Notes: generated from the sequence alone by a model not told the origin. Shown: positions 1-6,589, numbered from the stretch's first letter. The stretch is 9,153 bases of DNA from a bacterium (GCA_027449805.1 DAIDKY010000031.1:1-9153), one strand, 5' to 3'. A program made the numbers and translations.

Positions 1-897
1 ACCGTGGCCAGGCTCTAGACCGTAAAGATCCTCTGCTAGTTCCGGGTCATTCATTACGTTCAAGCGCGACAGAGTAGCGGCAGCCGTCTCCGCACCCATA
101 AAAGCAGCATCGCAGGCGGCATAGGCTCCCACCATGTCGGTTAACGGCGAGGTGGCGCCGATGACCTCGAGCATATACTGCCGCCATGTCTCATTAAACG
201 GTTCCCCGGCAAAGGTTAGTTTGAGCTTGAACTTCGCCCAATCGATGCCGCGCTGGGCGCCTGTATCGATAATATCCTTGAGGAACGGACCGTATCCGAC
301 CATTACGATTTGATCAAAATTAGGACCCATTTCCTGAGCAATCCGTAAGGCTTCCTCAATATTTAGACCAGGTGATGTCAGAACAATCGGCAACGAATTA
401 TCTGAACGTAATGACAGCTGGCTCAGGGCCATATTAGTGAATACTCCAGCAATCCAAGTGCCCATAGCGTAACAATTAATAACCAGGGTGGAGCGTTCGT
501 GCGCACGGAACATCTGACGCATGATCATTTCGTAATAATAAGCGCCGGCCTTGAGCGTCGAGGGTCCCTGCGGCCAAAAATATGGCTGGCCGGTTGAACC
601 CGAACTTACCGATATACTGTATCCCGACGACAGCTTACCGTCCCACATAAGTTCGTGCATCGGATAACGCCTCAGATAATTCTCCTTGGTCATAACGGGC
701 AATTTGCGCAGATCGTCTGCAGTCTTTATCTTGTCCGGCGATACGCCTGAGGCTTTTAGGAATTTGGGGTAGGCTGGGACTCGCTCAACCATGCTGCGAA
801 AGAGCTCAATCGACATTTTCTCGCCGGCGGCCTTCCAATCCGAAGGCTTTAATTCTGGTGCCTTGGCAACGTCCCAGACATCACGAGAATTTACCAT
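1..897 (-). CDS. PaaK-like adenylate-forming ligase (3' end outside window)
   Basis: This open frame of 299 codons starts at ATG 897 and runs off the left edge without a stop. The protein has the adenylate-forming enzyme phosphate loop SSGSTGQP at residues 98-105. A GEPF segment at 231-234 lies where PaaK-type ligases have their second nucleotide-binding motif. The N-terminal layout, with helices, then DDLRKLPVMTKE at 61-72, then the loop, resembles phenylacetate-CoA ligase (PaaK/coenzyme F390 synthetase) proteins. The family activates a carboxylic acid with ATP and usually passes it to CoA in the cytoplasm. The substrate cannot be read from the sequence, and the C-terminal lid domain is not visible. 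Unlike most genes here it has a leader, with GAGGGA ending 7 nt before ATG and a good promoter upstream. The family assignment is fairly safe; the substrate is unknown. Confidence 0.85.
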   Translation of the reverse strand, partial: MVNSRDVWDVAKAPELKPSDWKAAGEKMSIELFRSMVERVPAYPKFLKASGVSPDKIKTADDLRKLPVMTKENYLRRYPMHELMWDGKLSSGYSISVSSGSTGQPYFWPQGPSTLKAGAYYYEMIMRQMFRAHERSTLVINCYAMGTWIAGVFTNMALSQLSLRSDNSLPIVLTSPGLNIEEALRIAQEMGPNFDQIVMVGYGPFLKDIIDTGAQRGIDWAKFKLKLTFAGEPFNETWRQYMLEVIGATSPLTDMVGAYAACDAAFMGAETAAATLSRLNVMNDPELAEDLYGLEPGHG

Positions 898-927
898 TTT
901 TTATCCCTCATTATCCAATCTACTGTC

Positions 928-956
928 AGTATACAAATTTCTTACGTTTAGGTAAA
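928..956 (-). promoter_or_regulatory. Promoter of the PaaK-like gene
   Basis: On the minus strand, TTTACC (951-956), a 17-bp spacer and TATACT (928-933) form a good sigma70-type promoter. The predicted transcription start is near 921. This gives a leader of about 24 nt that carries the GAGGGA ribosome-binding site at 904-909. The -35 element shares bases 953-956 with the opposing -10 of the response regulator. Confidence 0.7.
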
Positions 957-958
957 AT
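953..958 (+). promoter_or_regulatory. Leaderless -10 element of the response regulator
   Basis: TAAAAT ends exactly 6 nt before ATG 965, so transcription is predicted to begin at or next to the A of the start codon. No good -35 is seen. The only SD-like bases, AGG at 950-952, are 12 nt from the ATG, which is too far for a normal site. Confidence 0.6.
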
Positions 959-964
959 GTATTT

Positions 965-1348
965 ATGACAGCCCCAAAGCCCAAAATAGCCATCATCGAA
1001 GATGATATCGCTATCGTTCAGATGTACCGCACCAAGTTTGAAGATTCGGGCTATGAGGTTGAGACAGCGGGAGACGGAATTACCGGCCTGCAGTTAATCG
1101 TTAAATTTCACCCGGATGTAATCCTACTTGACCTGATGATGCCCAACATGAGCGGGCTGGATATGCTCGCCGCCCTGCGTCGCCAGCCCGATAGCGAGAG
1201 CATCAAAGTCGTCGTCCTTACCAATATGGGCGATGCCGAAACAGCCGCCAAGATCGATAAGATGGGTGCCGACGATTACATCGTCAAAGCTCAGATGACG
1301 CCGAAACAAGTCGAGGAACGCGTCCACAAACTAGTCGCCGCTAGCTAA
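965..1348 (+). CDS. Stand-alone receiver-domain response regulator
   Basis: This 127-residue protein is a complete REC (CheY-like) domain with no output domain. The acidic pocket is D13-D14, the phosphoacceptor is D56 in LLDLMMP, the conserved Thr is T86 and the conserved Lys is K108 in IVKAQ. It should be phosphorylated by a sensor histidine kinase and act through protein contacts, since there is no DNA-binding region. No kinase gene is in the window, so its partner is unknown. It is the only plus-strand gene here. It shares an overlapping promoter region with the divergent ligase gene, and its TAA overlaps the stop of the convergent ABC gene. The frame, length and motifs agree closely with the family. 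The ATG at 965 is supported by its position just after the -10 element. Confidence 0.95.
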   Translation: MTAPKPKIAIIEDDIAIVQMYRTKFEDSGYEVETAGDGITGLQLIVKFHPDVILLDLMMPNMSGLDMLAALRRQPDSESIKVVVLTNMGDAETAAKIDKMGADDYIVKAQMTPKQVEERVHKLVAAS

Positions 1349-3098
1349 GGTCTCCACCCTGCTGCAGGGCAAAAAGCCTGGCATAGAGCCCCGACTTCTG
1401 TTCAACTAATTCTTTATGGCTTCCTTGTTCTGATATCTTGCCCTTTTGCAAGACAACGATCTGGTCGGCCTGCATAACCGTCGAGAGACGGTGAGCAATG
1501 ATAATCCCCGTGCGTCCCTTCATTAAGCGTTTAAGTCCGTCTTGAACCAGTTGCTCCGACTCGCTGTCGAGCGCACTAGTAGCCTCATCTAGGATGATCA
1601 GATGGGGCTGTCGAAGAATCGCCCGCGCAATCGCTATTCGTTGCTTTTGTCCGCCGGATAGTTTGATCCCCCGCTCGCCCACCAAGGTATCGTAGCCATC
1701 GCTTAATTGATCGATAAACTCGGCCGCATGAGCTTGCTTGGCAGCCGCCTGAATCGTCTTATGATCAGCTTTGGGCTTAGCAAAGCGCAAATTATTCTCG
1801 ATGGTGTCGTTAAACAGGGCCACGTCCTGCATCACCATGCCGACATGCTGTCGCAGAGAATCCTGTCTAAAGATTTTAATATCCCGGCCATTAACTAAAA
1901 TCTCACCGCTCGTCGGCTCATAAAAGCGTAGCAACAGCTTGGTAATGGTCGACTTGCCCACTCCCGACGGTCCGACCAATGCCAGAGTCTCGCCCGGATC
2001 GACCTTAAACGACAGGTTATGCAGAACCGTCTGATCCTTGCCCGGGTAGCCGAACGAAACGTTCCTGAATTCAATGGTACCGATCTCATCGAGGTCGACC
2101 GCGTCCTCGCGATCCGTTACCGTCGGTTTAATGTCGAGCAGCTCGGTAATGCGTTCGGCCGCAGACTCAATATCACCAGTATTGGTGATGAGCTGTGTAA
2201 TCGGGAAGAGACTTCGACCAACCGTCTGCAAATAGAGTGAAATCAAGAGAATATCACCGGCGCTTGCCTTACCGTTAACCGCTTGTAATGCAACGACCGC
2301 AAACGACAGGGCCGTGGCCAAACTCATAACAGCGCTACGCCAGAAGTTCGACTTCCACTCGATTACAAACTGTCTTGTACGAATAGTCCTGAACTGGCCG
2401 ATGTGACGGCCATACTCCTTGAGACGAGTCTGATCTTGACCAAAGCTTCGTACAGTTGCGATCTGGCTGATCGTCTCGTTAAGCTGACCGTTCATCTCCT
2501 CGCCCTTCTTGATCCAATCCTTGCGAATCGGACGCGTCTGTCCGACTTTACTCACGGTATTCCACACGAAATACGTTGATCCCAAGGTCATAATTAAGGC
2601 AATCAGAGGAAACTTGATCCAGAGTAGAACCATAATAAAGATTACCGCCAGAATACTAGAGAGCATATTGGCCGTCACCATATAGACCCACTGCGCCACC
2701 TGCTGAACACCGAAATTGACCCGTTGAGTAATATCACCGACGCGAGTCTGCTCATAATAATCAATCGAGACTCTCATCATATGTTCATAGATGCGCTCGC
2801 GCATATTCGTCATCACGCCAAGAAAGAGCAGATCCGAACGTCGTTCCTGGAAGTAATCGATGATGTCGTCAACTAAGTTCGCTATGATCAGGATAGCCAG
2901 AGCGATAACCACGCTTTTAGTCGCAGCTTCAATCGATAAGGTATGCTGAGCCAGGCTCATGATACTGTTGACAACCGACTTATAGATAAACGGAATTCCC
3001 AGGGCATAGAGACCAAGAAGTCCATTAGTGAAGAAGACCACTGCCATCTGTCGCCGATACTTGGGAATGAGTTTGAGGAGCCGCCAAATGTTGTTCAT
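1341..3098 (-). CDS. ABC half-exporter, MsbA/BmrA type
   Basis: This 585-residue protein has an N-terminal ABC exporter membrane domain (about 15-300) fused to an ATPase domain (about 340-575). It is the usual length for a homodimeric half-transporter. Six membrane segments fall near 15-38, 62-80, 137-159, 161-180, 251-271 and 278-298. In the ATPase domain I see A-loop Tyr 351, Walker A GPSGVGKST (376-384), Q-loop Q424, signature LSGGQ (480-484), Walker B IILDEA (501-506), SALD D-loop (508-511) and H-loop H536. It should pump a lipid, peptide or drug out of the cytoplasm; the substrate cannot be inferred. Unlike its neighbours it has a conventional leader, with AAGGA (3104-3108) 5 nt before ATG. 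It lies 77 bp downstream of folD but has its own promoter. Confidence 0.95.
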   Translation of the reverse strand: MNNIWRLLKLIPKYRRQMAVVFFTNGLLGLYALGIPFIYKSVVNSIMSLAQHTLSIEAATKSVVIALAILIIANLVDDIIDYFQERRSDLLFLGVMTNMRERIYEHMMRVSIDYYEQTRVGDITQRVNFGVQQVAQWVYMVTANMLSSILAVIFIMVLLWIKFPLIALIMTLGSTYFVWNTVSKVGQTRPIRKDWIKKGEEMNGQLNETISQIATVRSFGQDQTRLKEYGRHIGQFRTIRTRQFVIEWKSNFWRSAVMSLATALSFAVVALQAVNGKASAGDILLISLYLQTVGRSLFPITQLITNTGDIESAAERITELLDIKPTVTDREDAVDLDEIGTIEFRNVSFGYPGKDQTVLHNLSFKVDPGETLALVGPSGVGKSTITKLLLRFYEPTSGEILVNGRDIKIFRQDSLRQHVGMVMQDVALFNDTIENNLRFAKPKADHKTIQAAAKQAHAAEFIDQLSDGYDTLVGERGIKLSGGQKQRIAIARAILRQPHLIILDEATSALDSESEQLVQDGLKRLMKGRTGIIIAHRLSTVMQADQIVVLQKGKISEQGSHKELVEQKSGLYARLFALQQGGDLS

Positions 3099-3121
3099 AG
3101 GATTCCTTGTTGAATCATATC

Positions 3122-3150
3122 AGCATAAGTCCAAACAAAAATCTTGACAA
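3122..3150 (-). promoter_or_regulatory. Promoter of the ABC exporter
   Basis: TTGTCA (3145-3150), a 17-bp spacer and TATGCT (3122-3127) lie on the minus strand between folD and the ABC gene. The predicted start near 3115 leaves a short leader containing the AAGGA site. A second -10-like hexamer, TATGAT, lies just downstream but lacks a -35. Confidence 0.55.
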
Positions 3151-3175
3151 GTCTTGTAATTATGGCGCGGTTGTG

Positions 3176-3934
3176 CTATATTCTTAGCAAGTTATCGAAC
3201 AGGGCCGCGACCGTGACCGGCCCGACGCCGCCTGGATTCGCCGTCACTGTTATATCCGTTCGCGCCCGCAGATCGTCGGCCAGGTCCGATAGTGGAGCGC
3301 CGACATCAACTACCACCGCCCCCGTTTTCACCATCTCGGACGTTATGAGCCCCGCCTGGCCAGTTGCTGCGATTATAATATCAGCCTTGGTCAGCTCCGC
3401 TTTGAGGTCTTTAGTTGTGTCGTCGAGCCGATTAACGCTATAACCAGAGGCCTCTAGCAAACTTGCTAAGGGATCCCCGACCAGTCTGCCTTGTCCCGCG
3501 ATGGCAATGTTTTTGGCTTTAAGGTCTATGTTATAGGCTGCCAGAAGCCATAATATCGCCTTTGGTGTCGCTGCATCAAAAGGGCTCTCAGCGGTCAGAC
3601 CATCAACATCTTTGTCCTTAGCGACGACACTAATAGCCTCGTCGACCAGCTCCGGGGCGTCGGCCAACGGCAACTGTAATATGATACCAGTAACGGTCTT
3701 GTCTTGATTAAGCAACCTAATGCGCTCAATGAGTGTCTTAGGCGACTCGGTATAGGTATCGACGCTCACCCCGATGGCGCTACCATAGCCCTGTTTTACG
3801 CGTAGAAATAAATCGGTCGCCGGCGTTGCGCCCTGTCGCACGATTGCTAAGCGCGGAGGTACACGCAACCCCCGCACCTGGCGAGCCTGGCGTTCCTGAA
3901 TATAACCGACTAGTTCGCGCCCATCTAAAATCAT
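3176..3934 (-). CDS. folD: Bifunctional methylenetetrahydrofolate dehydrogenase/cyclohydrolase
   Basis: FolD interconverts 5,10-methylene-, methenyl- and 10-formyl-tetrahydrofolate using NADP in the cytoplasm. The 252-residue protein is shorter than the usual 280-300. Catalytic-domain landmarks are GATPAT (35-40), the active-site Lys K47, LQLPL with Q87 (86-90) and DKDVDG (107-112). The Rossmann half has GQGRLVGDP (147-155), and GGVGPVT (235-241) is near the C terminus. In the usual YxxxK motif the Tyr is Phe (F43) while the Lys is kept. The ATG at 3934 is supported by TACAAT placed 6 nt upstream. AAGG is only 2 nt from the ATG, too close to act as a normal ribosome-binding site. A terminator-bounded non-coding RNA lies directly upstream, and the ABC exporter downstream has its own promoter. 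Confidence 0.93.
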   Translation of the reverse strand: MILDGRELVGYIQERQARQVRGLRVPPRLAIVRQGATPATDLFLRVKQGYGSAIGVSVDTYTESPKTLIERIRLLNQDKTVTGIILQLPLADAPELVDEAISVVAKDKDVDGLTAESPFDAATPKAILWLLAAYNIDLKAKNIAIAGQGRLVGDPLASLLEASGYSVNRLDDTTKDLKAELTKADIIIAATGQAGLITSEMVKTGAVVVDVGAPLSDLADDLRARTDITVTANPGGVGPVTVAALFDNLLRI

Positions 3935-3940
3935 GGCCTT

Positions 3941-3946
3941 ATTGTA
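3941..3946 (-). promoter_or_regulatory. Leaderless -10 element of folD
   Basis: TACAAT ends 6 nt before the folD ATG and lies just past the upstream RNA's terminator. folD therefore seems to have its own start site at the ATG rather than reading through from the RNA. No clear -35 is seen. Confidence 0.6.
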
Positions 3947-3957
3947 CCTTTAAACGT

Positions 3958-4325
3958 GAAAAATCCCTTCGTCCGAAGACGAAGGGAAGCGGTTGGTCCG
4001 GAGCAGGGCACGGGTGGCGCGATACACAGGGCGGCGGATCCCTGCGCGTCGTCGGGGGCTGATGAGGCCCTACCTACCCGAAGCCCTGCCCCGGAGATGA
4101 CTTGAATGTTGATCCCGCAGAGGGATCTGGTGACATTCAAGTTCGAACATGCGAGTGCTCACTGATCAGCCCCCCCTGTGACCAAATGACAGTCCACCTG
4201 CCGATGGACTGGGCTATCCCCGAATGCCGCACTCGCATGGGATAGTTGCTAGTTTTACGTAGCAATATATGGTCTGATACGGTCAGAACACGTATTGCTA
4301 AATAATAAAATGTAATGCGACAACG
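3958..4325 (-). ncRNA. Structured non-coding RNA of about 370 nt, family not recognised
   Basis: This 440-bp gap between cytochrome b and folD has no credible reading frame. It has a promoter at its start, a terminator at its end and dense complementarity between. Perfect or near-perfect helices, in plus coordinates, are: 4260-4267/4293-4300; 4214-4220/4239-4245; 4191-4198/4203-4210; 4148-4158/4229-4239 (11 bp); 4100-4109/4133-4142 capped by 4111-4116/4122-4127; 4054-4063/4165-4174 (10 bp); 3998-4009/4083-4094 (12 bp, one G-U) continued by 4011-4015/4076-4080; and 4027-4031/4040-4044. The 4148-4158 strand pairs into the loop of the 4214-4245 hairpin, and 4054-4063 pairs outside the helix that encloses it. 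These crossings make two pseudoknots. I find no RNase P GAAAGUCC core, no tmRNA acceptor or T-arm, and no SRP tetraloop domain. Size and complexity suggest a housekeeping or catalytic-type RNA, but the function is unknown. Confidence 0.75.
3959..3987 (-). terminator. Intrinsic terminator with cUUCGg tetraloop
   Basis: Read on the minus strand, a perfect 10-bp stem (3978-3987 with 3964-3973) closes a UUCG tetraloop (3974-3977) with a C-G closing pair. It is followed by five Ts (3959-3963). It ends the structured RNA and insulates folD from it. It is the strongest terminator in the window. Confidence 0.92.
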
Positions 4326-4331
4326 ATAGGT

Positions 4332-4360
4332 ATATTACACGATCGGGCACCTCAAGTCAA
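4332..4360 (-). promoter_or_regulatory. Strong promoter of the structured RNA
   Basis: TTGACT (4355-4360), a 17-bp spacer and TAATAT (4332-4337) make the best sigma70-like promoter in the window. The predicted start is at about 4324-4325. The -35 lies within 20 nt of the cytochrome b stop codon. I see no terminator between them, so some cytochrome b transcripts may also read into the RNA. Confidence 0.75.
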
Positions 4361-4374
4361 GTTGTTAAGACTCG

Positions 4375-5760
4375 TCAGTCTCTTTTTGGCTTGCGCCAAA
4401 TTAAACGCCAAACCCTAAGCTTGTCGGGGATAACGTTGAGACCAGGGATGAATGGAAAGGCAATCAACAATAAGACCAGCGATCCGAGGATAATCGCCCC
4501 GTCGCGATCGCCATTCTGGTCGTTAGCTAAGACGGTGTGATTAAGAATACCGATCGGTGCCAACCACCAGGCACCCAGTGGAAAGGTGTGCTTCTCTTCC
4601 TTGAGCATACCGTACTGGTCGGTCGTAATCCCAAGCGTCTGAGCCTTGGCATCGAGCACGCCGGTATCGCCGAGGAAGCGAACCGCGTAGGTCGTCTGAT
4701 CACCACTCGGGTTAGCACTGTTTAGCGCGTCTTCGTAGAGACCTGACTGTGCCATCGTTGTGAGCGAGCCGATTACCTTAACGAGTGGATTATTGACCGG
4801 CTGCGTCGTCTTGCCGTCATAATAGTCGGTCGCCACCTGCAACTGTGCCGCCTGGACCGGAGCCGGCTCCGTCTTAAAGGCGACGAGTTGATTCTTACTC
4901 CCCTGCGTTGCGATTAGTTTGTAGTAGGGAGCCTCAATATAGACGGCCTCGACATCGTACTTATAGGGATCGATGTTATCGATATAGGTTGCGGTATCGG
5001 AGTTATGCGTGTATTCGGCGATCAGGGTCTGGCCAATCAGCTGGGGATCTTGTTGGGCGACCGATTGAATCGACGTAGGTATGATGAACGGCGACGGGAA
5101 GATGACGGCTAACCCAAGCAGGGCGACGACCAAGACACCGCCTCGGACGAAGAGTATCTTATGTTTTGCATCGACCATATCGTAGTCGACGTCCTTACGG
5201 TAAGGTTTGGCGATACCACGCGACTTAACGAGTAGATAATGCACAAAGAGCAATGCGATGAGCAGAGCCGGAACGGCTACGATATGAATGCCGTAGATCT
5301 GGCGATAATTAAGCTCGTTCAAAAACCCGCCGATACCAGCGCCGTTAAAGAAGTCGGCCCCTTGCAGGCCGCGGTACTGCGACGAGTAATCGCCCCGTAA
5401 GACGTAGCCGAACTCCGCCTCGGCCATAAGAAAGAGGAACATGAGCGCCCCGATGACCCAGGTAAGTCGACGCGGTTTCTTGTAACCGGAGGTCAAAAAG
5501 ACGATAACAAGATGCAGTAGGACGAAAAAGACAAAGGCCTCGGTCGACCACAGGTGGATACTCCTAAAATATTGGCCGACCGGGTTAACTAGCCACCAGT
5601 TCGGTCCGAAGGCCACCATAACCACACCGGTCGCGATCAACATGACAAAGCAAATCATCGAGAGAAAGCCGAGCGAGTAAAAGAACTTGTTGGCGTACGA
5701 CGGTACGCGCTTAATCATCAGGTTGGCAAAGATCTGTTTGAGTGAAGCATCTTCTTTCAT
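4375..5760 (-). CDS. b6-like diheme cytochrome b with large extracytoplasmic insertion
   Basis: This 461-residue membrane protein has the N-terminal cytochrome b four-helix core. Helices lie at about 29-51, 66-90, 99-121 and 153-178. The heme ligand pairs are H69/H83 in the second helix and H159/H174 in the fourth. The 15-residue offset in the fourth helix is the cytochrome b6 and Gram-positive menaquinol type rather than the mitochondrial type. SGYKKPRRLTW (91-101) matches the family consensus. A fifth helix (about 203-223) leads to a soluble region (about 225-400), predicted to lie outside the membrane, and then a last helix (about 418-440). The usual PEWY quinol-site motif is absent, and the usual LPWD is LRGD (121-124). 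It likely moves electrons between quinones and an unknown partner; no Rieske or cytochrome c gene is nearby. The gene follows DUF1801 by 24 nt. Confidence 0.88.
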   Translation of the reverse strand: MKEDASLKQIFANLMIKRVPSYANKFFYSLGFLSMICFVMLIATGVVMVAFGPNWWLVNPVGQYFRSIHLWSTEAFVFFVLLHLVIVFLTSGYKKPRRLTWVIGALMFLFLMAEAEFGYVLRGDYSSQYRGLQGADFFNGAGIGGFLNELNYRQIYGIHIVAVPALLIALLFVHYLLVKSRGIAKPYRKDVDYDMVDAKHKILFVRGGVLVVALLGLAVIFPSPFIIPTSIQSVAQQDPQLIGQTLIAEYTHNSDTATYIDNIDPYKYDVEAVYIEAPYYKLIATQGSKNQLVAFKTEPAPVQAAQLQVATDYYDGKTTQPVNNPLVKVIGSLTTMAQSGLYEDALNSANPSGDQTTYAVRFLGDTGVLDAKAQTLGITTDQYGMLKEEKHTFPLGAWWLAPIGILNHTVLANDQNGDRDGAIILGSLVLLLIAFPFIPGLNVIPDKLRVWRLIWRKPKRD

Positions 5761-5766
5761 ACCACC

Positions 5767-5772
5767 ATTATA
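5767..5772 (-). promoter_or_regulatory. Consensus -10 of cytochrome b, leaderless position
   Basis: A perfect TATAAT ends 6 nt before ATG 5760. An AGAGGAG at 5773-5779 is 12 nt from this ATG. It is only 4 nt from an upstream ATG (5768) that opens a three-codon frame whose TGA overlaps the cytochrome b ATG. Both a leaderless and a coupled start are therefore possible. Confidence 0.6.
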
Positions 5773-5784
5773 CTCCTCTTATGC

Positions 5785-6141
5785 TTAAGCCCGGTTTATC
5801 GCCTCGATGCGAACATCCAATAGTTCACGTAGGAGAGTTTCCGGAAACGGTTCATCGAGATGGTATTGAATCGTCCCGCGCGACAACTTATAACCGTCGA
5901 GTTTAGTTGTTAGCCTCTCGATCGGCTCAGCCGTAGGGAATATGCTTAAATGATCTCGAAAGGCAGCATAGCCCATAAGGTACTTGTTGCGATACGTATA
6001 TCCCGGGATCCGATAACTTATGACCTCTTTGGCTTCCGGTACATGCTCTGACACGATATTCCGAATACGCTCTAGTTCATTCCGCTGGGGTAATTCCAAC
6101 TGCTTGAGGTATGCGTCTACCTCTAATGAACCACTAGGCAT
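5785..6141 (-). CDS. DUF1801 (YdhG-like) domain protein
   Basis: The 118-residue protein matches the DUF1801 family over its whole length. It has the N-terminal VDAYLKQL helix, PEAKEVISYRIPGY (residues 35-48), AAFRDHLSIFPT and the C-terminal LDGYKLSRGTIQYHLD. The Bacillus member YdhG is described as a frataxin-like iron chaperone, but most members have no tested role. I chose ATG 6141 over a TTG at 6156. It overlaps the stop of the upstream VOC gene as ATGCCTAG, a typical coupled start. It has no ribosome-binding site and no -10 at the leaderless spacing. It is likely co-transcribed with the VOC gene. Small cytoplasmic protein; function uncertain. Confidence 0.88.
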   Translation of the reverse strand: MPSGSLEVDAYLKQLELPQRNELERIRNIVSEHVPEAKEVISYRIPGYTYRNKYLMGYAAFRDHLSIFPTAEPIERLTTKLDGYKLSRGTIQYHLDEPFPETLLRELLDVRIEAINRA

Positions 6142-6583
6142 TACGGAGGTCTTCAATGATGATCTTGTTCATCTTCATCATAGCGCCGTGCACTCGCCCA
6201 GCTCTTTCGGTATCGGAACTCCCCATAAGTTCCCCGAGGGCCGTCGGAACAACCTGCCAGGAGACACCGAATTTATCCTTGAGCCAACCACACTGCCCCG
6301 GCTCACCACCGTCCACCGTCAAAGCGTCCCAGTAGTAATCAACTTCTGCCTGATCCTGGCAAGTTACAAACAACGAGGTTCCATCTTCGAACTTAAAGTG
6401 TTCTCCACCGTCCATGGCCATAAAGTCCTGACCGTCGAGACTAAACGAGGCATGGAGCAGCTGCTCGCCACCGGGCATTACCATAATTGAATTGATTTTT
6501 GAATTCTTGAAAACCTTAGTATAAAAGTCTACGGCCTCCTTGCCGCGGCTCTTAAAGGTAAGGAAGGTGGTGATCTTTTGCAT
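6134..6583 (-). CDS. VOC-superfamily PhnB-like protein
   Basis: This 149-residue protein resembles the PhnB/3-demethylubiquinone-9 3-methyltransferase-like branch of the vicinal oxygen chelate fold. It starts with ITTFLTFKSRGKEAVDFYTKVF and has MPGGEQLLHASFSLDG (36-51), FMAMDGGEHFKF and a C-terminal CGWLKDKFGVSWQVVP (98-113). These are the standard landmarks of the family. Members are cytoplasmic, usually dimeric, and rarely have a known substrate. The ATG at 6583 is supported by TGC-TAAACT placed 6 nt upstream. Its last codons overlap the start of the DUF1801 gene, so the two form a small operon. The family call is safe; the reaction is unknown. Confidence 0.9.
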   Translation of the reverse strand: MQKITTFLTFKSRGKEAVDFYTKVFKNSKINSIMVMPGGEQLLHASFSLDGQDFMAMDGGEHFKFEDGTSLFVTCQDQAEVDYYWDALTVDGGEPGQCGWLKDKFGVSWQVVPTALGELMGSSDTERAGRVHGAMMKMNKIIIEDLRNA

Positions 6584-6589
6584 AGACTC

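Noticed and set aside
3144..3160. Inverted repeat ACAAG-A-CTTGT between folD and the ABC gene as a terminator
   Set aside because: A one-base loop cannot form a hairpin, and no T-run follows directly. The bases are better explained as part of the ABC promoter.
3154..3182. Plus-strand promoter-like TTGTAA-N17-TATATT at the end of folD
   Set aside because: It has the right spacing but a weak -35. It would drive only RNA antisense to folD, with no gene or terminator to support it.
3144..3443. Plus-strand frame of 99 codons opposite the 3' end of folD
   Set aside because: It is antisense to the conserved GGVGP region of FolD and low in protein-like features.
4214..4250. A tmRNA-like tag frame starting GCA ACU AUC and ending UAG in the structured RNA
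   Set aside because: The resulting short peptide contains Cys and Arg and ends in Arg-Gly, not a degradation tag, and there is no acceptor/T-arm end.
3958..4325. RNase P RNA, tmRNA, SRP RNA or 6S RNA
   Set aside because: Length and pseudoknots invite RNase P or tmRNA. The RNA lacks the GAAAGUCC and ACAGAAA cores of RNase P, the tRNA-like ends and alanine-rich tag of tmRNA, the SRP GGAA domain, and the single long bulged rod of 6S RNA. A computed covariance search could overturn this.
6142..6156. TTG start of the DUF1801 protein five codons upstream
   Set aside because: It has no ribosome-binding site or -10. The ATG at 6141 overlaps the upstream stop in a typical coupled arrangement and fits the family's N terminus.
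6020..6490. Plus-strand frame of 156 codons opposite VOC/DUF1801
   Set aside because: It is a shadow of two clearly recognised minus-strand genes.
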